From positions 1 through 44,737 of the forward strand of contig JALIDQ010000002.1 of NCBI GenBank assembly GCA_022865275.1: DNA of 44,737 nucleotides, in the 5' to 3' direction. Under the pieces are notes generated by a model. It was not told where the DNA came from. It searched no databases and worked only from the letters and a program-made list of their open reading frames with translations. Source of the stretch: Candidatus Nanohalarchaeota archaeon QJJ-9. GTDB lineage: Archaea > Nanohalarchaeota > Nanosalinia > Nanosalinales > Nanoanaerosalinaceae. The translations under genes and the position numbers were made by a program. Shown piece by piece: positions 35,647 through 44,737 of the stretch (position 1 is the first letter of the stretch; every line of letters begins with the position of its first letter).

Positions 35647-37296
35647 ATGGATCTAGAGGTCGCGATAGTGGATGGGTACGTGGACGAGCCAGCGCACCAT
35701 GGAGCGCCTCCGTACATTTCCACGTATCCGCGTTATGTATCAGGCGCTCTTGTAGATTCTGGAATAAGCAGAGACTCTATCAAATACTACACCATAGACC
35801 AGATACGTGATGACTCTGAAAAGTACAGGAAAGCGATTTGTTCTGACCTTCTTATTGTTGTAACTGGTATGGCTGTTCCTGTAAACTCTGTGGGTGGAGA
35901 TTACATGGAACGGGATGAGATGGACGAGCTTGCAAGTAAGGCACAGGGTACCACTTTAATAGGCGGTCCTGTACAGTTTGGAGTGCTTGAAAAAGGTGGA
36001 GAAGTCGCTAAAGGGATTCCAGAGTCGTTTGACTTTGTTGCAGAGGGTGATATAGAAGCTGCGGTTTTTGACCTGGTACATAACGACCTTGAAGGTTTTA
36101 ACAAGAGGCAAAGATCGCTAGATGAGCTTGAAAGATGGTCTAAGAAGGGGGCTTTTATCGTCCAGCAGCATCCAAACCACCCTGATTATATTATCACTGA
36201 GGTAAAGATTGGCCGCGGATGTCCGTTTAACTGCTCGTTCTGCATCGAACCTCTTTACGGCAAACCTACCTTCAGAAATCCTGAAAAAGTTGTAGAAGAG
36301 GTAAAAGCTCTGAATTCTTTTGGGATAAACGACTTCAGGCTTCAAGCACCGAATTTCCTGACCTATGGAGGTGATGGGGTCCATCCTAACCCTGAGGCGA
36401 TGGAGAAACTTTACTCGGGTATAAACGAAGCGGTGAATAATCTGGAGACGCTCCATCTGGACAACTTCAACGCGAATGTCATAGTAAACTACCCTGAGAA
36501 GTCGAGGAGATGCCTAGAGACCATTGCGAAGTATAACACTCCTGGAGACACGTGTTCCCTTGGCCTTGAATCAGCTGATTCTGCGGTCCAGGAGGCTAAT
36601 AACTTGACTATAAGCAATCAGGAGTGTATGGAAGCTGTAGAGATGATAAACGAGATAGGAGGCTTCCGAGTTAACAACGAAAGAAGTTTACCCAAACTTC
36701 TTCCAGGTATAAACTTCGTGTTTGGTCTGAAAGGCCAGACTGAGGGGACTTTTGAGAAGAACTTTGATTTCCTAAAGAAGATTTACGATAAAGGACTGAT
36801 GCTTCGGAGGATTAATCTTCGCCAAGTCTCTACACATCCTGGAACAGAGATGTATGATTTTGGCAACAGGCTTGTGAAGGAGCATAAGTCTCTTTTCCAC
36901 AAATGGAAGGAGCGTATCAGAAAGAAGATAGATAATCCTATGCTTGAAAGAGTAGCGCCTCCTGGAACGGTTATACGGAACGTCTACGCGGAGTACCACG
37001 AGGGTAAGAAGACTTTTGCAAGGCCTCTTGGAAGCTATCCTTTGCTTATAGGTCTGAACGAGAAGTATGAGATAGGTTCTAAGTTTGATGTGGCGGTAAC
37101 GGACTACGGATACCGCAGTATATCTGGTGTAAAGTATCCTCTTGATCCTAACTCTGCTTCAATGAACGAGCTATCGTCTGTTCCAGGTGTAGGTCAGAAG
37201 CGTGCAGGTAAGCTGGTTATAAACCAGCCTTACGATTCTCTTAAGGAACTAACCAAGATTTTAGAGGAGAAGTCTCTGAAGTTCTTTGAGTTATAG
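35647..37296 (+). CDS. Radical SAM protein with C-terminal helix-hairpin-helix (COG1031-like)
   Basis: GRGCPFNCSFCIEP has CX3CX2C; C-terminal MNELSSVPGVGQKRAGKLV HhH. Confidence 0.9.
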   Translation: MDLEVAIVDGYVDEPAHHGAPPYISTYPRYVSGALVDSGISRDSIKYYTIDQIRDDSEKYRKAICSDLLIVVTGMAVPVNSVGGDYMERDEMDELASKAQGTTLIGGPVQFGVLEKGGEVAKGIPESFDFVAEGDIEAAVFDLVHNDLEGFNKRQRSLDELERWSKKGAFIVQQHPNHPDYIITEVKIGRGCPFNCSFCIEPLYGKPTFRNPEKVVEEVKALNSFGINDFRLQAPNFLTYGGDGVHPNPEAMEKLYSGINEAVNNLETLHLDNFNANVIVNYPEKSRRCLETIAKYNTPGDTCSLGLESADSAVQEANNLTISNQECMEAVEMINEIGGFRVNNERSLPKLLPGINFVFGLKGQTEGTFEKNFDFLKKIYDKGLMLRRINLRQVSTHPGTEMYDFGNRLVKEHKSLFHKWKERIRKKIDNPMLERVAPPGTVIRNVYAEYHEGKKTFARPLGSYPLLIGLNEKYEIGSKFDVAVTDYGYRSISGVKYPLDPNSASMNELSSVPGVGQKRAGKLVINQPYDSLKELTKILEEKSLKFFEL

Positions 37297-37322
37297 GAAG
37301 TTTTATTTAATAATGGAACTAT

Positions 37323-37691
37323 TTGATTGTTATGCCATCGAACCTGACTCTTTTGTTCGCGGATAGAAGAGCGGATTTTGCGATGGTCTTCCTTGTTGCT
37401 TTTCTGCTTCTAGTGTTTTTGTTGGGAGCGATGAGCGAGGGCTGTCCTCGAGGTTTTAGCCTTGACAGGTCTATGGATGCCTGTGTAGACAACTCTTCTC
37501 TTGACCAATCCCAGTACAGAGCGGCAGAGATAGCTGTTGAATCCTTAGAGAGCTCAAAATTAGTTGTTGTGCAGAATGTATTGACTTTAAAGTGTCCGGG
37601 GTGTTTTAAAGTTATTATAAACCATGAAGATCTTTACAACAATGTTACTCTCATGGACTGGACTGTAGCGGAGTCGACAGGCTGGAAGTAG
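37323..37691 (+). CDS. Hypothetical single-TM protein with extracytoplasmic cysteines
   Basis: 122 aa; FAMVFLVAFLLLVFLLGAM TM followed by a Cys-containing ectodomain. Confidence 0.5.
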   Translation: MIVMPSNLTLLFADRRADFAMVFLVAFLLLVFLLGAMSEGCPRGFSLDRSMDACVDNSSLDQSQYRAAEIAVESLESSKLVVVQNVLTLKCPGCFKVIINHEDLYNNVTLMDWTVAESTGWK

Positions 37692-37725
37692 AAAAGAAAA
37701 ATATAGGAAGGCCTGTTTGCACAGG

Positions 37726-38394
37726 CTACTGTGGTCCTGTATCGTTTACAGGCTGTTCTGGATTAGTTGTATTTCCTTCAACAGGTTCTGTACCGTTCTC
37801 AGGCTCTTCTGTTGTGTTTCCTTCTTCCGGTTCTGTAATGTTTCCAGGCTGTTCTGGTGTCTGATTTATTTGTTCTCCTGCTCCCGGATTTCCAGGAGTT
37901 TGATTCCCTGGTGTTGTGTTTTCTGGTCCTTGATTGCCTGGATTTTCTTTAGGTCCTTTGCTCTGGCTCTTGTTCATTGCCTGTCTCTTTCTTTCCATTG
38001 CTTGTTCCATGTTGTTCAATGCGTTCTGCATTCCCTGTCTTGCCTGTTCGTTAGGCGCGTTTTGAACTGTTTCTCTCATTTTCTGCATCGCTCTCTGAAG
38101 TCCTTCTGAATCAGGGTCTTCTGAGCGATTTACTGCTTTGCCCATGTTTTTTGCAGCTCTTTCTGCTGCTCTTGTCTGGTTTCTTTCCATTGCCTGTTCT
38201 GCTTCTGCTGATCTTTCCTGAGCTACTTCTGTAGCGTTTTTAAGCCCCATACTCATAGCTGCGTTATCCCATGCGACTTCTAACCCATATAACGGAGAAC
38301 CTGCTCCGATCATCCCTGGGCTAAAGTCTGCCTGGGCTGTGGCTAAAGGACTTATAGCTACGACCAGTGCTGCGATCAAAATTTTTCTGTTCAT
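37726..38394 (-). CDS. Secreted protein with amphipathic helical domain and sequon-rich low-complexity tail
   Basis: Signal peptide MNRKILIAALVVAISPLATAQA; GSPLYGLEVAWDNAAMSMGLKNATEVAQERSAEAEQAM resembles DUF5667-type domains; tail rich in NxT, Pro and Glu. Confidence 0.75.
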   Translation of the reverse strand: MNRKILIAALVVAISPLATAQADFSPGMIGAGSPLYGLEVAWDNAAMSMGLKNATEVAQERSAEAEQAMERNQTRAAERAAKNMGKAVNRSEDPDSEGLQRAMQKMRETVQNAPNEQARQGMQNALNNMEQAMERKRQAMNKSQSKGPKENPGNQGPENTTPGNQTPGNPGAGEQINQTPEQPGNITEPEEGNTTEEPENGTEPVEGNTTNPEQPVNDTGPQ

Positions 38395-38467
38395 AAAGAT
38401 TTCACCTTAGTTATAATAAGAATGCTAGGCTTTAAAAGTAATTGCTTAATAATTTGTTTTTGCTGTC

Positions 38468-39232
38468 TCAGACTTTCTTGTATATTCCATGGATCTCTTC
38501 TAAACCACCGACTTCTACAGGTATTCCTACTAGTTCTACTTCCTTTTTTTCACCTGTTTTTGTCTCCCTTAATGCTTTAGAATTAATCCTTTCACCGTTT
38601 AGGCACTTCTTTGTATATTTCAAAGCTGTTTCCTGCCTGCTTTCCGGTACTATGTGATCATCGAGATCTTTTTCTAAGATTTCCTCTTCCTTGTATCCGA
38701 AAAGCTCCTGGAACTGCGGATTAACTTCTTTAACTTTGACATCAGGCCCTACCCGTGCTATAGCTACAGGTATTTCATTGAATAGTTCTTCATACCTTTT
38801 TGTGTGGAGCATAATCTCCTCTTCTAATATTTTATGGTAGCCTTCTTGTTCAATAGCTTCTGAAAGGACGTTAAACTGTGCTTGAGGATCGCCGCCTTTT
38901 TTTAAATACCTGTCGGCACCGAGATTGAGCGCTTCCATAGCTACTTCCTCTCTTCCTTTACCTGTGAACATTATAAAGGCAGGAGAGTTTTTATCAGTTT
39001 TTACCTCCTCCAGAAGATCTAGCCCGTTTATTTCAGGCATTTCGTAATCCGATACTATTACTTCGTATTTGTTATTTTCAATCTTTTCAACCGCTTTTTT
39101 AGGGTTTTGTACTGTATCTATCTCGTATTTGCCCTTGAACCTCTCAAGATATAATTTTTCCTGTTCAAGAAAAGATTCTTGGTCGTCTACAAGCAGAACA
39201 GAGAGCTGTATTTCCTCTGTTGATGGAGGCAT
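38468..39232 (-). CDS. Response regulator receiver domain plus PAS domain protein
   Basis: VLLVDDQES, VIVSDYEMPEINGLDLLEEV, MFTGKGREE, ADRYLKKGGDP; then PAS-like RYEELFNEIPVAIARVGPDVKVKEVNPQFQELFGYKEEEI. Confidence 0.88.
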   Translation of the reverse strand: MPPSTEEIQLSVLLVDDQESFLEQEKLYLERFKGKYEIDTVQNPKKAVEKIENNKYEVIVSDYEMPEINGLDLLEEVKTDKNSPAFIMFTGKGREEVAMEALNLGADRYLKKGGDPQAQFNVLSEAIEQEGYHKILEEEIMLHTKRYEELFNEIPVAIARVGPDVKVKEVNPQFQELFGYKEEEILEKDLDDHIVPESRQETALKYTKKCLNGERINSKALRETKTGEKKEVELVGIPVEVGGLEEIHGIYKKV

Positions 39233-39269
39233 TTTAGATGTTTTTTATAAATTGCCCGACTTTTAAAAG

Positions 39270-39352
<83 letters not shown>

Positions 39353-39472
39353 GTTGGAGGCGTAAAGTTCTTGATATTATATCACTGGCATCTGAAGTTT
39401 TAAATCTATGGACTGTTGTGAGAGACGGTCTTACAAAAAATGTAAAAGAGTTTGTAGAGAATACTCCCGGCT

Positions 39473-41074
39473 ATGGAACTCAGTATTCTCTTTGGGGGTA
39501 CCCAGGGACAGGGAGTCGACAAGGTAGCAGAGATCGCTGCAAAACTTTTTGCGAACATGGGATACTATATTTTCCGTTACAGGGATTACAGCTCTCTTAT
39601 CGAAGGAGGCCACAGCTTTAGTGTTTTGAGTGTTTCCGAAAAACCTATACACTCTCATAAAAAAGAGCTAGATGTTATATTAGCGCTTGATGAGGATGTT
39701 ATGGATAGGCACAGCGATAGACTAGCGGAGGAAAGCTGTGTTCTAACACCTGAAGGTTTGGAGGAGGATGTTAATTATAACTACATCAACACAGCGCTTT
39801 TAGGAGGGCTAGCCAAACTTTTTGGGGTAAAAAAGAACAGACTGGAAGAAGTTGTGGAAGAAGAACTTCAGAAAACATCTGTAGGAAATAAAAAAGCGGT
39901 AGAGGAAGGATACCAGTCATTCGAGCAACTTGTAGAGCTGGAAGACAAGGAAAGATCCTATGAGATAATGACAGGGAGCCAGGGAGTGGTTAGAGGAGCT
40001 ATAGAATCAGGTATGGATGTTTTCCTAGCCTATCCTATGACTCCTGCTACACCTGTGTTCCATCTTCTTGCGGAGAAGGAAGAAGACGAGGACTATATAA
40101 CCTACCAGCTTGAAAATGAACTTGCAGTAGCTAACGCAGCCTTGGGATCAGCCCATACAGGAGCTAAGACCATGGTAGGTACCTCGGGTGGAGGTGCAGA
40201 CCTTATGTCAGAAGCTACGTCTATGCAGGGGATTGCGGAGATACCTTTTGTTTTATACCTTGCACAGAGAGCAGGAGCGGGTTCAGGAGTACCAACCTAT
40301 ACAGCACAGGCTGACTTAGGCCTTGCTACGAAAGGAGGGCATGGAGAGTTCCCAAGAGTAGTTATAGCTCCTGGTGACGCTGTAGAATCGGTAGAAGCCG
40401 CTAACCAGGCTTTCTACTTCGCAGAAAACTACCGGCTGTTGTCTGTAATTCTAGGAGACAAGCATGTAGCTGAATCGGATTTCACATTTACCAGCGAGCC
40501 GGATACTGTAGAAGTAGGTCGAAATATAGATTCGGAAAACCAGGGAGGCGAATACGAAAACTACAAGATCACAGAGACGGGTAACAGTCCCAGAAGCGTA
40601 CCGCAACTCAACGTTGTCAAGTCTTCTTCTTACGAGCATGATGAGAAAGGTATAACTGTAGAGGATGCTGAAAAAGTAGATGAGATGACAGAAAAGCGCT
40701 TAAGGAAGGGAGAGGAGGTTGAAAAAGAGTCCAAAAGATTTGAACGCTTTAAGGTACACGGAGACCAGAGTTCTAGCACTGTTATCATAGGCTGGGGATC
40801 TACAAAGGGAGTCCTTAAAGACGTAGCGAAGGAGAAAGGTTACAGTTTCCTACAGGTATTCTATCTCGAACCGTTTCCCGAAGAGATAGAAGAGCATTTA
40901 AAGGATGCAGAAGAGGTTGTTCTGGTAGAAAATAATTCAACAGGGCTTTTGGGAGATCTTATAGCTGAAAATACAGGTATTAGAATAGGGGATGATCAAA
41001 AAATCTTGAAATACGATGGAAGACCGTTTAGAAGGGACAAACTTTTGGAAAGGATAGACGAGGTTCTAGGATAA
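39473..41074 (+). CDS. korA: 2-oxoacid:ferredoxin oxidoreductase, fused gamma-alpha subunit
   Basis: N-terminal LFGGTQGQGVDKVAEIAAKLFANMGYYIFRYRDYSSLIEGGHSF, then alpha-type FLAYPMTPATPVFHLLAEKEEDEDYITYQLENELAVANAALGSAHTGAKTMVGTSGGG. Confidence 0.92.
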   Translation: MELSILFGGTQGQGVDKVAEIAAKLFANMGYYIFRYRDYSSLIEGGHSFSVLSVSEKPIHSHKKELDVILALDEDVMDRHSDRLAEESCVLTPEGLEEDVNYNYINTALLGGLAKLFGVKKNRLEEVVEEELQKTSVGNKKAVEEGYQSFEQLVELEDKERSYEIMTGSQGVVRGAIESGMDVFLAYPMTPATPVFHLLAEKEEDEDYITYQLENELAVANAALGSAHTGAKTMVGTSGGGADLMSEATSMQGIAEIPFVLYLAQRAGAGSGVPTYTAQADLGLATKGGHGEFPRVVIAPGDAVESVEAANQAFYFAENYRLLSVILGDKHVAESDFTFTSEPDTVEVGRNIDSENQGGEYENYKITETGNSPRSVPQLNVVKSSSYEHDEKGITVEDAEKVDEMTEKRLRKGEEVEKESKRFERFKVHGDQSSSTVIIGWGSTKGVLKDVAKEKGYSFLQVFYLEPFPEEIEEHLKDAEEVVLVENNSTGLLGDLIAENTGIRIGDDQKILKYDGRPFRRDKLLERIDEVLG

Positions 41075-41904
41075 TGGATCTGGAAGATTTGGAGACAGGA
41101 GCTGGGAAGACGTGGTGTCCTGGATGCCATAACTTTATGGTTTTACAGGCGGTAAAGAACGCTATAGTTGAGCATTCGGAGGAAAACGATTTGGAATGGG
41201 AGAAGTATTCGATGGCTACGGGTATAGGATGTCACGGGAAGATGTTTGACTATCTTGACATTGGAGGTGTCTACTCTCTACATGGTAGGGTTATCCCGAC
41301 GCTTACTGGGATGAAAATTGGCAATCCTAACCTTGTACCTATAGGTTTTGGAGGAGACGGCGATACTTACTCTGAAGGAATTTCTCACCTAGTACATGCT
41401 GCGAGGTTTAATCCTGATGCTGCTATGGTAGTCCACAACAACCGTGCTTTCGCTCTTACCACAGGACAGGCCACACCGACTACAGGTAAGGGATCAGTAA
41501 CCAAGGCACAGCCCCAAGGGCATTTTGAAGAGGCCATAAATCCGATCGAACTTGCTATATCAAACGATACAAGCTTTGTAGCCAGGGCATATCCCCGTAA
41601 TATCTCTCAAACAACTGAAATTCTCCGTGAGGCTATGGAGTGGGATGGATTTGCTCTTGTAGATCTTATATCCCCTTGCCTTGCTTACAACATAGACGTG
41701 ATGGATCTTGAGGATAGGATGTATTATATGGAGAATCATAACCCTAGAGACAAGCAGAAAGCGTTTTCAAAGGCTGTGGAGTGGGAGAAAGGTGATAAGC
41801 TCCCTCTTGGTATTTTCTACAGGAAAAGTAAAGATACTATGGTTGAGAGGAGACCTCAGCTTGAAGAGCTTGCGGAAGACGATAAAGCGTGGTTTATGAA
41901 GTAG
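41074..41904 (+). CDS. korB: 2-oxoacid:ferredoxin oxidoreductase, beta subunit
   Basis: TWCPGCHNFMVLQAV, GIGCHGKMFDYLDIGGVYSLHGR, TPP-type GFGGDGDTYSEGISHLVHAARFN; ORF junction overlaps korA. Confidence 0.93.
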   Translation: MDLEDLETGAGKTWCPGCHNFMVLQAVKNAIVEHSEENDLEWEKYSMATGIGCHGKMFDYLDIGGVYSLHGRVIPTLTGMKIGNPNLVPIGFGGDGDTYSEGISHLVHAARFNPDAAMVVHNNRAFALTTGQATPTTGKGSVTKAQPQGHFEEAINPIELAISNDTSFVARAYPRNISQTTEILREAMEWDGFALVDLISPCLAYNIDVMDLEDRMYYMENHNPRDKQKAFSKAVEWEKGDKLPLGIFYRKSKDTMVERRPQLEELAEDDKAWFMK

Positions 41905-41956
41905 AAGAGGCCTTACCCAAACATAGAAAAGATTTCATATCAAGCATCTGATAGAG

Positions 41957-43129
41957 ATGGTAGAAAACCCTATACCTGAGAAAGAAGTATACGCGGACAA
42001 CAACGCTACAACTCCAGTAGATCCTCGTGTAAAAGAAGCGATACAGCCTTTCCTGGAAGAAAAGTATGGAAACCCTAACTCCATGCATAGCAGAGGAAGA
42101 GAGGCAAGAGAAGCGGTTGAGGAAGCTAGAGCGAAGATTGCATCGCTTATAAATGGGGAAAAGGAGGAAATAGTGTTTACAAGCTGTGCAACAGAAGCAA
42201 ATAACCATGCTTTGAAGGGTGCAGCATTCTCAAAAAAAGGAAAACATATAGTGACCACCAAAATAGAGCATGACTGCGTTTTAAACGCTTCCAACTGGCT
42301 GGAAGAGCAGGGATTTGATGTCACCTACTTGGAACCCGATAAGAACGGTTTTGTCTCACCGGAACAGGTGGAAGAAGCGGTGAGGGATGATACTATACTA
42401 GCCTCAGTCATGCTTGCGAACAACGAGATAGGAACCATTGAACCTATAGAAGAGATAGGAGAGCTTCTTGAGAAGAAAGACATTCTATTCCATACAGATG
42501 CGGCTCAAGCGGTTGGTAAGATTCCTGTGGATGTGAAAAAGCTTAAAGTCGATATGCTTACTCTTAATGCACACAAGATGTATGGACCGAAAGGTATAGG
42601 TGGGCTATGGGTTAAAGATAACGTGAAAATCGACTCCCTGATCCATGGGGGCGGCCAGGAAAAAGGAAGGCGTTCGGGAACAGAGAACGTTCCCTATATT
42701 GTAGGTTTTGGGAAAGCTGCGAAGATAGCAGAATCAAGCCTGAAAAGCGACCGAAAGAAGTTAAATAAGATTTCCGGGAAGCTTATGGAGCTTATTCCCG
42801 AAAAAGTTGATAATGTGGTAGTGAATGGTCCTGAAGATGTTGATAGACGGTTACCCGGCAATACCAACTTCTCGTTCCACGGGGTAGAAGGGGAAAGCCT
42901 AGTTCTCAGGCTGGATTCAAAAGGTATAAAAGCTTCAACTGGTTCTGCATGTGCTTCGGAAAGTCTTGAGGCATCACATGTTCTTAAGGCTATAGGTCTG
43001 GATGAATCTTTGGCTCACTCTTCTTTAAGGATGAGCTTTGGAAGGTTTAACAGTATTGAGGACGTGGAAAAAATCCGGGAAGTCCTCCCGGGAGAGGTTG
43101 AAAAACTTAGGGAGATAAGTTCTATGTGA
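41957..43129 (+). CDS. iscS: Cysteine desulfurase (NifS/IscS type)
   Basis: YADNNATTPVDPRVKEAI, HKMYGPKGIGGLWV, active-site loop STGSACASESLEASHVLKAIG. Confidence 0.95.
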   Translation: MVENPIPEKEVYADNNATTPVDPRVKEAIQPFLEEKYGNPNSMHSRGREAREAVEEARAKIASLINGEKEEIVFTSCATEANNHALKGAAFSKKGKHIVTTKIEHDCVLNASNWLEEQGFDVTYLEPDKNGFVSPEQVEEAVRDDTILASVMLANNEIGTIEPIEEIGELLEKKDILFHTDAAQAVGKIPVDVKKLKVDMLTLNAHKMYGPKGIGGLWVKDNVKIDSLIHGGGQEKGRRSGTENVPYIVGFGKAAKIAESSLKSDRKKLNKISGKLMELIPEKVDNVVVNGPEDVDRRLPGNTNFSFHGVEGESLVLRLDSKGIKASTGSACASESLEASHVLKAIGLDESLAHSSLRMSFGRFNSIEDVEKIREVLPGEVEKLREISSM

Positions 43130-43133
43130 TACT

Positions 43134-43616
43134 ATGTATTCAGAAAAAGTTATGAAGCATTTCAGAAACCCTAGCAATATGGGTGAACTAGATGAACCAG
43201 ACGTAGAGGTGCAGGTCGGAAACCCTACCTGCGGAGACATGATGACGGTTTATATGGATATAGAGAAGAAGGGAGACGATAAATACGTGGAAGATGTAAA
43301 GTTTGAGACTTTTGGGTGTGGAGCTGCTATAGCGACGTCTTCAGTAGCTACAGAGCTGGTTAAAGGCGAGACAATTGAGGAAGCTGAGGAGCTTGAGTTT
43401 GAAGATATTGCGGATAAACTTGGCGGGCTGCCTAAGATAAAGATGCACTGTTCTAACCTTGCATCGGTTGCTGTACATGAAGCTTTATACCAGTACAGGA
43501 AGGAAGAAGGTATGGAGATATCCCAAAAACTTGAAAAACAGCATAAATCAGCTTTAGAATCTAAGAAAGCTGTGGAAGAGAGAAGAGAAGGACAAGGAAA
43601 GGTTTTTGAAGGGTGA
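43134..43616 (+). CDS. iscU: Fe-S cluster assembly scaffold IscU
   Basis: VMKHFRNPSNMGELDEPD, three ligand cysteines GNPTCGD, FGCGAAIATSS and KMHCSNLA. Confidence 0.95.
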   Translation: MYSEKVMKHFRNPSNMGELDEPDVEVQVGNPTCGDMMTVYMDIEKKGDDKYVEDVKFETFGCGAAIATSSVATELVKGETIEEAEELEFEDIADKLGGLPKIKMHCSNLASVAVHEALYQYRKEEGMEISQKLEKQHKSALESKKAVEERREGQGKVFEG

Positions 43617-43620
43617 TAAG

Positions 43621-43821
43621 ATGGATAAGGACCTTTATATAGATGAGGATAAATGTATAGGCTGTAGTTCGTGTGTTAGCATTGCACCAGCGGTTTTTGA
43701 GATGGAAGGAGTTTTAGCGAAGGTTAAAGAAGAGGTAGAATTTGATGAAGAAGTTTTGGAAAAAGCTCAGGAAGCGGCTGAGTTCTGCCCTACAGACGCT
43801 ATAACTGTGGAAAAGGACTGA
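43621..43821 (+). CDS. Ferredoxin, single 4Fe-4S type
   Basis: YIDEDKCIGCSSCVSIAP..AAEFCPTDAITVEKD; start taken at MDKDLY, track starts at 43606. Confidence 0.9.
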   Translation: MDKDLYIDEDKCIGCSSCVSIAPAVFEMEGVLAKVKEEVEFDEEVLEKAQEAAEFCPTDAITVEKD

Positions 43822-43825
43822 TAGT

Positions 43826-44692
43826 ATGGTCGATACTAGAAAGCCAGCTGCCGCAGGCCGATTTTATCCTGGTAAAGGAACCCGGCTGAGAAAAAAGGTT
43901 GAAGAATGCTTTAAATCGGAACTAGGTCCTGGAAAAATACCTGAAAAAGGAGAGATAGGCGATATAAGGGCGGGAATTGTTCCACATGCTGGATACGATT
44001 ACTCAGGACCTGCCGCGTCCTACTTCTACTCAGAGCTTGTAGAATCCGGCATACCCGACACTGTAGTGGTTATGGGAACTATGCATACTCCTGTAAGAGA
44101 GAAAAAGCCAGGTATAACTACAAAACAGGACTTTAAAACTCCTCTTGGTGAATTAGAGGTGGATAAGGAGGTGGTTGAGGAGCTAGTAGCTGAGAAAGCT
44201 GTGTTGAACGATCCTAAACCCCATCGCAGAGAACATTCGATAGAGGTACAACTACCTTTTCTCCAGTATTTTTCAAGCGAGTTCAAGCTTGTACCTATAG
44301 GAGTACCAACAAAGGAACTTGAGGAAGCTAAAAGGCTTGGTAGAGCGCTAAAAAACATTTTAGGCGATAAAAACGCGGTTTACATAGCAAGCACAGACTT
44401 TTCACACTGCGGTATGAGCTATGGACAACTACCTCCTGGTGAAAAGTCGGCGGGAGAGTACGCTGAAGAAAAAGACCGCAAGGCTATAGATAGGATAGAG
44501 AATATGAAACTTCAGGAACTTTTTGAGACTATAAGAGAGGAAGAGATTTCTATATGTGGACCTGGAGCGATATATGCTCTCATGTCTGTTTTGGAAAACG
44601 GTTCTAATGCAGAGCTTCTCAAGTACTATACTTCTCAGGAACTAGGCTCAGGTTCCAACGCTGTAGGGTACGCTTCAATCAGTTTCCGTTGA
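43826..44692 (+). CDS. MEMO1 family protein
   Basis: TRKPAAAGRFYPG, GIVPHAGYDYSGPAASYFY, EHSIEVQLPFLQYF, STDFSHCG. Confidence 0.94.
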   Translation: MVDTRKPAAAGRFYPGKGTRLRKKVEECFKSELGPGKIPEKGEIGDIRAGIVPHAGYDYSGPAASYFYSELVESGIPDTVVVMGTMHTPVREKKPGITTKQDFKTPLGELEVDKEVVEELVAEKAVLNDPKPHRREHSIEVQLPFLQYFSSEFKLVPIGVPTKELEEAKRLGRALKNILGDKNAVYIASTDFSHCGMSYGQLPPGEKSAGEYAEEKDRKAIDRIENMKLQELFETIREEEISICGPGAIYALMSVLENGSNAELLKYYTSQELGSGSNAVGYASISFR

Positions 44693-44737
44693 AAAAACGT
44701 TCAGGAGAATATTTAAGGCCTTCAAAGTTTAGTTGAT

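Noticed and set aside
37750-37960. Minisatellite or CRISPR-like repeat at 37.75-37.96 kb
   Set aside because: Irregular low-complexity codons encoding a Pro/Glu/Asn-Thr tail; no exact repeat unit.

Overview
The window looks like ordinary chromosomal core sequence from an archaeon. I infer a small-genome, salt-adapted lineage, possibly Nanohaloarchaea/DPANN, from the acidic proteins and compact layout; this is not proven. From 1 to about 14.8 kb the minus strand carries an archaeal S10-spc ribosomal superoperon: uL3-uL4-uL23-uL2-uS19-uL22-uS3-uL29-SUI1-Rnp1-uS17-uL14-uL24-eS4-uL5-uS14-uS8-uL6-eL32-[56-aa zinc ribbon]-eL19-uL18-uS5-uL30-uL15-SecY-EMC3/DUF106-Cbf5. Next come RtcB, archease, an intron-containing tRNA-Ser(GGA), a HAD hydrolase, a lone inverted rps10, a 1008-aa DUF2341-type surface protein, EF-1A, EF-2, glutamate dehydrogenase, AsnRS, a three-repeat secreted protein, an intron-containing tRNA-Gly(CCC), a cold-shock protein, tRNA-Pro(CGG), a site-2 protease divergent from a rhomboid protease, a degenerate Nudix protein, a radical SAM-HhH protein, a response regulator-PAS protein, tRNA-Leu(GAG), a 2-oxoacid:ferredoxin oxidoreductase, IscS/IscU/ferredoxin and MEMO1. 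I see no CRISPR array, IS element, prophage or recognisable defence system. The most interesting signals are small: the zinc-ribbon microprotein inside the ribosomal operon; a palindrome and apparently leaderless 10-codon uORF at the predicted start of the superoperon; a perfect 23-bp tandem duplication over the start codon of the surface protein that creates a uORF ending on the real ATG; an RNA-ligation locus next to an intron-bearing tRNA; and paired intramembrane proteases.
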